Part shown: piece by piece, positions 54,939 through 64,000 of the stretch
Layout of the letters: every line of letters starts with the position of its first letter
Numbering within the stretch: position 1 is the stretch's first letter
Origin: Prorocentrum cordatum
Taxonomy: Eukaryota > Sar > Dinophyceae > Prorocentrales > Prorocentraceae
Reading direction: 5' to 3'
Assembly: GCA_963575745.1 (NCBI GenBank)
Contig: CAUYUJ010014615.1
Location: forward strand, 992,170-1,056,169
Length of the DNA: 64,000 nucleotides
Notes under the pieces: generated by a model
Told to the model about the DNA's origin: nothing
Seen by the model: the letters and a program-made list of their open reading frames with translations, nothing else
Database searches by the model: none
Position numbers and translations under genes: made by a program

Positions 54939-55415
54939 TCACAGCACCGGGGTGAGCGGGTTGGAATCAAAACCTGAGCCCACGCTCGCTGGGGGCTGTC
55001 GCTTATTGGCGGGGAAAGCGAACTGAGACTCGCATGCGCGCCTCAGATGGACGAGGTCCTTCCGGATGACCGTCTGCAGCTTGAGGATGCGCGTCATCTC
55101 CAGCGTCTGCCCGCGTGTGATCTTCGTCATGCCGTCCATAAATTCGTCGATGGATATCTCCATGGAACCGTCCTCGTCCAGAGCTTCAAAGATGTCTGGA
55201 AAATGACACCCATTCAGGAGGCTCTCGAGCTCGTTCTGCAGCTCCAGAGGGGCAGACTCGACCTCCTCCAGGGTGACAAGGCCGCTGCCGTCCACATCCA
55301 ACTCTCGGAACATGGCTGTCAGCCTCGGTATCAACTTCTTTACGCGCTGCTCGTTGACAAGGCGACGTGCCTCCAGGTCGCGCTTCGCGCTCTCCATGAA
55401 GGATTCGATCACCAC
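54939..55415 (-). CDS. EF-hand protein, 3' part of a gene (likely last exon)
   Basis: Two calcium-binding loops: DVDGSGLVTLEE (about 55305-55270) and DEDGSMEISIDE (about 55180-55145), each with the preceding helix (AMFRELD, IFEALD) and following helix (EFMDGM). Before them is a charged helix FMESAKRDLEARRLVNEQRV and after them TRGQTLEMTRILKLQTVIRK, ending UGA 54939. This layout matches the cytoplasmic tail of the voltage-gated ion channels common in dinoflagellates, but no membrane segment is in reach. The first codon here is GTG; ATG is at 55397, yet the frame is protein-like further back (LQAWWRTAV) to a UAG near 55510, so the true start is probably in an upstream exon beyond the AC repeat. 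Confidence 0.8.
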   Translation of the reverse strand: MVIESFMESAKRDLEARRLVNEQRVKKLIPRLTAMFRELDVDGSGLVTLEEVESAPLELQNELESLLNGCHFPDIFEALDEDGSMEISIDEFMDGMTKITRGQTLEMTRILKLQTVIRKDLVHLRRACESQFAFPANKRQPPASVGSGFDSNPLTPVL

Positions 55416-55808
55416 GGCTGTCCGCCACCACGCTTGCAGCGATTGGTGTGCATGTGTGACCGTCCTGCCACACCTCCCTTCTTCTGGCCTCTCGGCCTCT
55501 GCTTCGGTCTAGGCTCTCGCCCCTTCCTCTTTCGCCGTCCCGCTCCCGGCTTCGCCCGCGACGCGGTTCCTTCCCTGTTCCTGCCTTCCTCTTTCGCCCC
55601 TCCCTGCATCCGTCCTCCGCTCTCGCCGCCCAGCCGCCGCTTCAACCGGCCCCTCTCTCCCGCTCCGCTTGCCGCTCGCTTGACCTTCGCCGTGACCGCC
55701 TACGACGCTGGGCGCGGAGCCGCTGAGGTGGAACGTGAGCTCGTGTCGGGCCATCGGTTTCGTTCGCCTGCGCCGCCTCTTGCAGCGAGATGATTACTGA
55801 GCCACTCC
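55416..55808. other. Upstream side of the EF-hand exon, no further gene
   Basis: The EF-hand frame stays open to about 55509. C/T-rich sequence 55490-55680 would be an intron polypyrimidine stretch read from the minus strand only as purines, so no splice site can be fixed. Nothing else recognised. Confidence 0.4.
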
Positions 55809-56534
55809 CCCACCACACACACACGCACTCCACACTCCACGCACGCACGCACGCACGCACGCGCACGCACGCACGCCGCACACACACATACACATTCACA
55901 AACAACACACACAGACACAAACACACACAGACACGCACGCACGCACGCACAGACACACACAGACACACACAGACGCACACTCAGACACACACAGACGCAC
56001 ACTCAGACACACACAGACACACACAGACACACACACACACACTGACACACTGACACACACACACACACCCACACACACACACACCCACACACCCACACCC
56101 ACACACACCCACACACACACACCCACACACACACACCCACACACACACCCACACCCACACCCACACCCACACCCACACCCACACCCACGCCCACACCCAC
56201 ACCCACACCCACACTTACACCCACACCCACACCCACACCCACACCCACACCCACACCCACACCCACACCCACACCCACACCCGCACCCGCACCCACACAC
56301 ACACACCCACACACACACACACGAACGCACAGACACACACACGCACACGCACACGCACACGCACACGCACACGCGCACACACGCACGCGCACGCGCACGC
56401 GCACACGCACACGCACACGCACACGCACACGCACACGCACACGCACACGCACACGCACGCGCACAAGCACACGCACACACACACACACGCACAGGCACAC
56501 ACACACACATACACGCACTTACGCGCGCACGCGT

Positions 56535-56568
<34 letters not shown>

Positions 56569-57715
56569 CCGCCCGCGCGCGCGCACGAACGCACGCACGC
56601 ACGCACGCACGCACGCGCGCACGCACGCACGCACGCACGCACGCGCGCGCGCACGCACGCACGCGCGCACGCACGCACGCGCGCGCACGCGCACGCGCGC
56701 GCACGCGCACACGCACGCGCACACGCACACGCACACGCACACGCACGCGCACGCGCACGCGCACGCGCACGCGCACGCGCACACGCAAACGCAAACGCAA
56801 ACGCAAACGCAAACGCAAACGCAAACGCAAACGCAAACGCAAACGCAAACGCAACCGCAACCACAACCACAACCACAACCACAACCACAACCACAACCAC
56901 AACCACAACCACAAACACAAACACGAACACAAACACACGCAAACACAAACACAAACACAAACACAAACACAAGCACAAACACACACAAACGCAACCGCAA
57001 ACACAACCACAAACGCAAACGCAAACACAATCACAACACACACACACAACCACAACCACAACCACAACCACAAACACAAACACACACAACCACAAACACA
57101 AACACACACAAAACACACACACAAACGCAAACGCAAACACGAACACAAACACAAACACAAACACAAACACAAACACAACCACAAGCCCAAGCCCAAGCAC
57201 AAGCACACACACAAACACAAGCACAATCACAAGCACAATCACACGCACAAGCACAAACACAAACACAAACGCAAACACACACACACAAACGCAAACCCAA
57301 ACACAACCACAAACACGAACGCACGCGCACGCGCACACGCACACCCGCACGCACACGCACGCGCACGCGCACACGCAAACGCGCGAGCACACGCACACGC
57401 ACACGCACGCGCACACGCACGCGCACGCGCACGCGCACGCGCACACGCACACGCACGCGCACACGCACGCGCACACGCACACGCGCGCGCACATGGACGC
57501 GCACACGCACGCGCCCACGCACGCGCCCGCGCACACGCACGCGCACACGCGCACGCACACGCACACGCACGCGCACGCGCGCGCGCACGCGCGCGCGCGC
57601 ACGCCCACGCACACGCACGCGCGCACGCACCACGCATGCGCGCTGCGCGCGAGCACGCGGCACGCGCGCGCGCACGGTCGCACGGCACGCGCGCGCACGC
57701 GCTACCGGCACGCAA
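55809..57715. repeat. Alternating purine-pyrimidine array, (AC)n/(GCAC)n and hexamer variants
   Basis: Sub-blocks: CACACA/CAGACA to 56060, CCCACA hexamers 56060-56300, GCACAC 56330-56470, GCAC tetramers 56520-56720, CGCGCA 56720-56780, CAAACG hexamers 56783-56850, CAACCA hexamers 56850-56915, CAAACA 56916-57310, then GCACAC and GCGCAC to 57715. The several-hundred-codon Cys/Val/Arg and Thr/His/Ala frames are repeat translations. Confidence 0.98.
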
Positions 57716-58064
57716 CGCGGCGCACGCCGAGCCCCACCCCCCACCCCCTGCCCCGCCCCCGCCTCCACCCCCACCCCCACGGGAGGGCCACCTACTTGTC
57801 AGAAACAATAGCATGCTGATTTTCCCTGCCCACTTCGCTGTTTCCCTCCCCCCAGTCGTGCCATGCTGTTTCTATATGTTTGTGGGGGCGGGGGGGGGGG
57901 GGGGGGGGGGGCGGTTGGGGATTGGGCATGCCGTTGCTTTGACTCGCTCGGGCTGCTAGCTTGACCCCGCCCCACCCCCGCCCCCGCCGCCGCCGCGCCC
58001 CCGCGCTCCCGCGGCCCCCGCGTCCCCCACGACGCCCCCCCGCCCCATGCCCCCACACCGCCCA
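57716..58064. other. Non-repeat island inside the array, with G-run
   Basis: C-rich 57716-57780, mixed sequence to 57870, a G-run with few breaks at about 57882-57912, mixed to 57960, C-rich to 58064. No gene. Confidence 0.6.
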
Positions 58065-60905
58065 CACCCACGCCCACGCACGCACACGCGCGCACACGCA
58101 CACACGCACACACGCACACACGCACACACGCACACACGCACACCCACAAACACACACACACACGCACGCACACACCCACGCACACGCACACGCACCCACG
58201 CACCCACGCACCCGCGCAACCCACGCACCCGCGCACCCACGCACCCGCGCACCCACGCACACACGCACCCACGCACCCACGCACAGGCACCCACGCCCAC
58301 ACCCACACACACACGCACACGCACAAACACACACACACACACACCCACACCCACCCACACCCACACCCACACACACCCACCCACACACACGCGGCACGCG
58401 CACGCGCACGCGCACGCGCACGCACACGCACACGCACACGCACACGCGCACGCAACACGCACACGCGCACACACGCACATGCACAACGCACACGCACACG
58501 CACACGCACACGCACGCGCACGCGCGCCCGCACACGCACCACGCACGCGCACGCGCACGCGCACGCACGCACGAACACACACCAGCACACCCGCGCACAA
58601 ACCACGCACACACGCACACACGCACACACGCACGCACGCACAGACGCACGCACGCACACACGCACACACGCGCACACGCACGCACGCACACACGCACACG
58701 CGCACACACGCACACACACACACACGCACAAACACACACACACACACGCACACACACACACACGCGCACACACACGCACGCACGCACGCACGCACGCACG
58801 CGCACGCGATCGCACACACACGCACACACGCACGCATGCACGCAGGCACATACACACGCACCGCATCGCACCGCACCGCACCGCACGCACGCGCACGCGC
58901 ACACGCATGTGCACGCGCACGTCTGCACACATACACGCACGCGCATACGCACAGCCACGCGCACGCGCACACACGCGCGCATGCACGCAAGCACGTACAC
59001 AGGCACCGCACGGCACGGCACGGCACCGCACCGCACGCACGCGCACGCGCACGCACACGCGCACGCACACGCGTGATCGCGCACGCGTATACACGCACAC
59101 ACACAGACACGCACACGAACACCCACGCGCACACGCACGCGCACACACACAAACACACACACACGCGCACTCGCACACGCACGCGCACGCGCACACCCGC
59201 AAACCTGCACGCCCGCGCACCTCCACGCCCGCGTACCCGCACACACACACACACACCCGCACACACACAAACACACGCACACACACGCACACGCACACCA
59301 CGCACACACACACGCACACCCGCGCACACACACGCACACACGCACGCACACGCACACGCACACGCGCACGCACGCGCACGCGCACACGCACGCGCACACG
59401 CGCACGCACACGCACGCGCACGCGCACACGCACGCGCACACACGCACGCACACTCACACACGCACGCACGCACGCACGCACGGACGCACGCACACGCAGG
59501 CACACGCACACACACAGACACACAAACACGCATACGCGCATACACGCATACACGCGCACGCCCGCAAGCCCGCGCGCCCACCCTCTCGCACGCCCGCGCG
59601 CGCTCGACAAGCGCACGCGCTCGCGCGCATGCGCGCACACGCACACGCGCACATGCGCACGCACACACGCGCGCGCACACACGCAGGCGCACGCACGCGC
59701 GCACGCACGCACACACAAGCACACGCACACACGCACATGCACACGCACACGCGCACAAACACACACACACACACACCACACGCACGCCACGCACACGCGC
59801 ACGCACGCCAGCACACGCCCGCGCACGCGCGCACGCACAACGCACGCAACACAGACAACGCACACCACGCACAACACACACACAGCACACACAGCACACA
59901 CCACGAACACACAGCACACAACACACGCACACAACACACGCAACACACACAACACACACAACGCACAACACACATACCCACAACACACAACATACAACAA
60001 ACAGACAACACACCCAAACATTCACACACACACACGCACACACGCAAACACAAACACACACGCACACACGCACGCGCGCACACATGCACGCACACGCACG
60101 CGCACGCACGCACGCGCGCACACGCGCACACACGCACGCACGCGCACACGCGCACGCGCACACACACGCACACAGGCACACACGCACACACGCGCACACG
60201 CGCACACGCACACAGGCACACGCGCAGACACGCATACACGCACACACTCGCACGCACGCGCACGCGCACGCACACGCACGCGCACGCACGCGCGCGCACG
60301 CGCATGCACGCGCGCACACGCTCACACACACACACACACACGCACAAACTCACACACGCACGCACGCACACGCACACGCACGCACGCGCACTCGCACACG
60401 CGCACACGCGCACACACGCACCCGCACACAGACACTCACATACCCACACAGACACACACACACGCAAACACACACATAGACACACGCAGACACACACACA
60501 TATCCACGCATACACACACGCACACACGCAGACAACACACAAACACACGCACAGACACACACAAACGCACACCGACACACACAACCACACACATACATAC
60601 ACACGCAGAGACACACGCATACGCGCAGCCAGACACAGACACGCAGACACATAAACAAACATACACAGGCACACGCACATGCACGCAGACACGCACGCAC
60701 AAACGCACACACAGACACACGCACAAACAGACACACGCACGAACACGCACAGACACACACGCAGACACACCTTCGCACAACCGTGCACACACAGGCACAC
60801 ACACATACACATGCATATACACAGACACACACAGGCGCGCATGCACTCACACACGCAGGCGCAAACGTAGGCACTTGCACAGACGCACACACAAAGAGAC
60901 GCACG
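58065..60905. repeat. Second (AC)n/(GCAC)n array, about 2.8 kb
   Basis: CACACG, GCACGC, CACCCACG and CAGACA units without a gene. Two similar sub-blocks, each CATGCACGCAXGCACRTACA then CCGCA repeats, lie near 58832 and 58979, an internal duplication. CCGCA pentamers occur at 58860-58885 and 59000-59035. Confidence 0.98.
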
Positions 60906-61478
60906 CCTGTTTCCGTCGGCGTCGAGGCAGAATGGCTGCGCCAGGTAGAAAGCTATAACGGGGGCGCCGAGGATCGAGGTGGCCAACGTGCAGGGGAGGG
61001 GAAAGACGGACAGGGCGGCCGCGGAGGAGGGGGGAAGAGGCGCCACTCAGAAGCAGAAAACTCCGGACCTGAGCGCGCTGGCGCGGCCGGCCCCGTCAGC
61101 GGGGGCCACGGCAGCAGCGGGGCCGCGCCGCTGGGGCGCCCGCGGGCGATGACGGGGCCCAGTATGTGAAAGCAAATGCCGCAGTGGCGCCGTCGGTGAA
61201 GTAGGGCAACTTGCACGTCAGGAAAAGCGCCGTGAAGCCGCCCAGGTGGGTGGCTGGGTTGACATGGTACGGCAAGTCTTCAAGAAATCTAAGTTTCAGA
61301 CCGCCGCCGGCAAAATGCTGGGCCCGCGAGGTGGGCGCGGGCGGCAAGACCAGGCCCAGGAGCGCTGCCGCGCGGGGGGGCTGCAAACTGCGGCAGCAGC
61401 GCGAGCGCCATGGCGGCGCGCGCGCGGATGGGGGGGGCAAGGCGCAGGGGAAGGTGAGGGGGGGATATGGGGGAGGAG
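60906..61478 (-). other. Possible exon(s) of a membrane protein
   Basis: Minus-strand LRFLEDLPYHVNPATHLGGF then TALFLTCKLPYFTDGATAAF and AFTYWAPSSPAG (about 61305-61135) is varied and partly hydrophobic, unlike the repeat frames nearby. A second piece in another frame, ATSILGAPVIAFYLAQPF (about 60985-60935), is also hydrophobic. They could be exons of one membrane protein. No family recognised and no splice sites fixed. Confidence 0.3.
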
Positions 61479-61578
61479 NNNNNNNNNNNNNNNNNNNNNN
61501 NNNNNNNNNNNNNNNNNNNNNNNNNNNNNNNNNNNNNNNNNNNNNNNNNNNNNNNNNNNNNNNNNNNNNNNNNNNNNN
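61479..61578. other. Scaffold gap of 100 N
   Basis: Exactly 100 N. The sequence right of it (61579 on) is duplicated at 62774, which may have confused assembly. Confidence 0.99.
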
Positions 61579-61790
61579 GGCGGGGCACCGCGGGCCCCCG
61601 GCCGCCCGGAAGGGGGACATTTGGTCCGGCCGCGCCTCAGCCACAGGAGACTTTCTCTCGCCCGCCCACGCAGCTTCGCCTCGCCCGCGCGCACGGCGCG
61701 CACGAACACGAAACCGAAATCGATTTCCCGGTAAGGGGGCCCTCCCTTCCACTTCGATCTCACCCCCTTCACCTCCGATATAGACCACAT
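61579..61790. repeat. Duplicated block, left copy
   Basis: GGGGCACCGCGGGCCCCCGG, GACATTTGGTCCGGCCGCGC, CTTTCTCTCGCCCGCCCACG, CGAAATCGATTTCCCGG and CTTCGATCTCACC in the same order as 62774-62985, few differences. Recent segmental duplication in direct orientation, about 1.2 kb apart. Confidence 0.93.
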
Positions 61791-61850
61791 AGACCACCCT
61801 TCGGGTGACAAGGAGGTGAGGGGGGGGGGGGGGGGGCCAACGTCGCACAC

Positions 61851-62605
61851 GATTGATCTCACTATCGAACTCACTACCGATCTCACAGTCGATCTCAATC
61901 GATAGATCTCACAATCGATCTGACTATCGATCTCACAATCAATCTCACAATCGATCCCACAATCGATCTCGCATTCGGTCTCGCTATTGATCTCACAGTC
62001 GAAATCACAATCGACCTCGCATTCGATCTGACTATCGATCTCGCTATCAAACTCACTATCGATCTCATTATCGATCTCACACTCGGTCTCACTATCGATC
62101 TCACGATCGATATCACAATCGATGTCACAATCGATCTCGCATTCGGCCTCACGATCGATCTCTCTATCGAACTCACTTTCGATCTCATTATCGATCTCAC
62201 TATCGATCTCACTATCGATATCTCAACCGAGCTCACAATCGATCTCACATTCGGTCTCATCATCGATCTCACTAGCGAAATCACTACCGATCTCATTACC
62301 GATCGTGATCTCACTACTAACTCAATCGATCGATCTCACAATCGATCTGACGATCGATCTCACAATAGATTCCACAATCGATCTCACATTCGTTCTCACT
62401 ATCGATCTCACTACCGATATCACAATCGATCTCACAATCGATATCCCATTCGGTCTCACAATCGATCTCACTATCGATCTCATTATCGATCTCACACTCG
62501 GTATCACAATCGATCCCACAATCGATCTCACAAGCGATGAGACATTCAATCTCCCGTTCGATCTCACAACCGATATCACTACCGATCTCACCATCGATCG
62601 TCAAA
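61851..62605. repeat. 12-bp minisatellite (ATCGATCTCACA/T), about 60 copies
   Basis: Unit ATCGATCTCACA or ATCGATCTCACT repeated with small changes over 750 bp; most units carry the palindrome ATCGAT. Twelve is a multiple of 3, so the minus strand spells (RSIV)n and the plus strand SIDLTIDLT in long open frames, which are not genes. Confidence 0.97.
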
Positions 62606-62985
62606 GCAAAACATCAACATCGTCATCATTATCACCATCATCATCATCATCATCATCAATATCATCGCCATAATCGGGACACCGACGGGGCACCGGCGGG
62701 ACACCGCGGGCCCCCGGCCGCCCGGAAGGGAGACATTTGGTCCGGCCGCGCCTCAGCCACACGGGACGCCAGCGGGGCACCGGCGGGGCACCGCGGGCCC
62801 CCGGCCGCCCGGAAGGGAGACATTTGGTCCGGCCGCGCCTCAGCCACAGGGGACTTTCTCTCGCCCGCCCACGCAGCTTCGCCTCGTCCGCACGCACGGC
62901 ACGCACGAACACGAAACCGAAATCGATTTCCCGGCAAGTGGGCTCTCCGCCCCACTTCGATCTCACCTCCTCCTCCGATGCGCAC
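62606..62985. repeat. (ATC)n, then duplicated block, middle and right copies
   Basis: ATC/CATCAT repeats 62608-62665. A partial copy of the 61579 block lies at 62686-62763 (ending at CTCAGCCACA), followed directly by a fuller copy 62774-62985. Confidence 0.93.
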
Positions 62986-62997
62986 ATATATATATAT

Positions 62998-62998
62998 T

Positions 62999-63031
<33 letters not shown>

Positions 63032-63179
63032 TTCTCTCTTTCTCTCTTTCTCTCTTTCTCTCTTTCTCTCTTTCTCTCTTTCTCTCTTTCTCTCTTTCTC
63101 TCTGTCTCTCTTTCTCCCTTTCTCTCTTTCTCTCTTTCTCTCTTTCTCTCCTTCTCTCTTTCATTCTTTTTCTTGATTG

Positions 63180-63222
<43 letters not shown>
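62998..63222. repeat. (TC)n and (TTTCTCTC)n pyrimidine tract
   Basis: TC repeats, then octamers TTTCTCTC to about 63160, a short break, then (TC)n 63183-63219. The Ser/Leu/Phe and Arg/Glu frames are repeat translations. Confidence 0.98.
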
Positions 63223-63224
<2 letters not shown>

Positions 63225-63336
63225 TAACAGCTTGTTCTGATAGGTTTCTAGTAGGGTCAAAAGAAAGCAGCAGATGACTCCACAAAGGGGTCTGGGCGGG
63301 TGCCGGACAGGGTGCCGCAGAAGTCGTTTTAAGCCA

Positions 63337-63836
63337 ACAGTCACACACTTCGTGCTCTTCGACCTCCCAGAACTCCATTCCCGGGCCACATTCTGAATGC
63401 CCGGAACCAATTGTAGGCCACTTCGTGCTCTTCGACTTCCCAGAACTCCATTCCCGGGCCACATTTTGAATGCCCGGAGCCAACTGTAAGCCACTTCGTG
63501 GTCTTCGAGTCCCAGAACTCCATTCCCGGGCCACATTTTGAATGCCCGGAGCCAATTGTAGGCCACTTCGTGCTCTTCGAGTTCCCAGAACTCCATTCCC
63601 GGGCCAGATTTTGGATGCCCGGAGCCAACTGTAGGCCACTTCGTGGTCTTCGAGTTCCCAGAACTCCATTCCCGGGCCAGATTTTGGATGCCCGGAGCCA
63701 ACTGTAGGCCACTTCGTGGTCTTCGAGTTCCCAGAACTCCATTCCTGGGCATGATTTTGAATGCCCGGAGCCAACTGTAGGCCACTTCGTGTTCTTCGAG
63801 TTCCCAGAACTCCATTCCCGGGCCACATTTTGAATG
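63337..63836. repeat. Tandem array, unit 73 bp, 7 copies
   Basis: CACTTCGTG starts at 63346, 63419, 63492, 63564, 63637, 63710 and 63783: spacing 73 or 72. Units contain TCCCAGAACTCCATTCCCGG, TTTTGAATGCCCGGAGCCAA and CTGTAGGCC. 73 is 3n+1, so the minus-strand frame steps through all three readings; the open frames are not a gene. Confidence 0.96.
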
Positions 63837-64000
63837 CTGAGGCAGGCTGAGGCTGAGGCTGAGGCAGGCTGATGCTGAGGCAGGCTGAGGCTGAGGCTGA
63901 GGCTGATGCAGGCTGAGGCTGAGGCAGCTGAGGCTGAGGCCGAGGCTGAAGGCAGACTGAGGCTGAGGCTGAAGCAGGCTGAGGCTGAGGCTGAGGCAGG
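63834..64000. repeat. (GAGGCT)n/GAGGCAGGCT minisatellite to the right edge
   Basis: GAGGCTGAGGCT and GAGGCAGGCTGA units to the last base. It abuts the 73-bp array. Confidence 0.95.

Noticed and set aside
57799-60479. Very long open frames (over 700 codons) on both strands
   Set aside because: They are translations of the AC/GCAC repeat: Cys-Val-Arg on one strand, Thr-His-Ala-Arg on the other, in all frames.
61895-62673. (RSIV)n and SIDLTIDL proteins
   Set aside because: Twelve-base repeat units keep frames open; no non-repeat protein sequence is attached.
63018-63828. Protein with EFWELE/GNGVLG repeats
   Set aside because: Unit of 73 bp gives each reading in turn; three overlapping frames show the same set of peptides, as expected from DNA repeats.

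Overview
The window looks like a piece of a dinoflagellate nuclear genome. This is inference from four things: very long microsatellite and minisatellite tracts, almost no cellular genes, Ty1/copia elements of the kind known from dinoflagellate genomes (long gag-pro-pol with an extra domain before the integrase), and a LINE whose reverse transcriptase has an FDD rather than YADD active site. No rRNA, tRNA, CRISPR or bacterial operon was seen. Two runs of exactly 100 N (11009-11108, 61479-61578) are scaffold gaps.

Layout. 1-7190 (minus): a decayed copia-type element cut by the left edge, with gag, a CCHC knuckle, a dUTPase, a methyltransferase-like module and an integrase readable across frameshifts. 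8130-10990 (minus): a broken protein-coding locus with a Nudix box. 11100-21500: tandem arrays (89-bp and 83-bp units), purine-rich microsatellites and dispersed repeat copies. 21780-29000 (minus): a non-LTR retrotransposon with ORF1 (zinc finger plus coiled coil) and ORF2 (APE endonuclease, RT, RNase H, C-terminal zinc finger). 29000-33737: microsatellites, minisatellites, a hairpin and two copies of a short element with terminal inverted repeats.

33738-42933 (plus) and 43258-51727 (minus): two nearly complete copia elements, tail to tail, 324 bases apart. Each has TG...CA LTRs with three differences between its two LTRs, a primer-binding site starting TGGTAGC, and a 5-bp target duplication (GGAGG, GGGGG) in G-rich repeat DNA. 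Their gag, protease, integrase, RT and RNase H domains would normally act together in one replication cycle: packaging, polyprotein cutting, cDNA synthesis and insertion. Each is damaged by a few stops or frameshifts.

51728-55400: G-rich repeats, a third inverted-repeat element, a GGA microsatellite and the 3' part of an EF-hand protein gene (minus), the one convincing cellular gene. 55809-60905: about 5 kb of alternating purine-pyrimidine repeat. 60906-64000: a possible membrane-protein exon, a duplicated block, a 12-bp minisatellite rich in ATCGAT, a TCTC/TTTC tract, a 73-bp tandem array and a GAGGCT repeat.

The most interesting items are the methyltransferase-like module carried by three different copia elements, the dUTPase inside one of them, the small inverted-repeat element with an 8-bp target duplication, and the unusual coupling between gag-like and pol-like frames.
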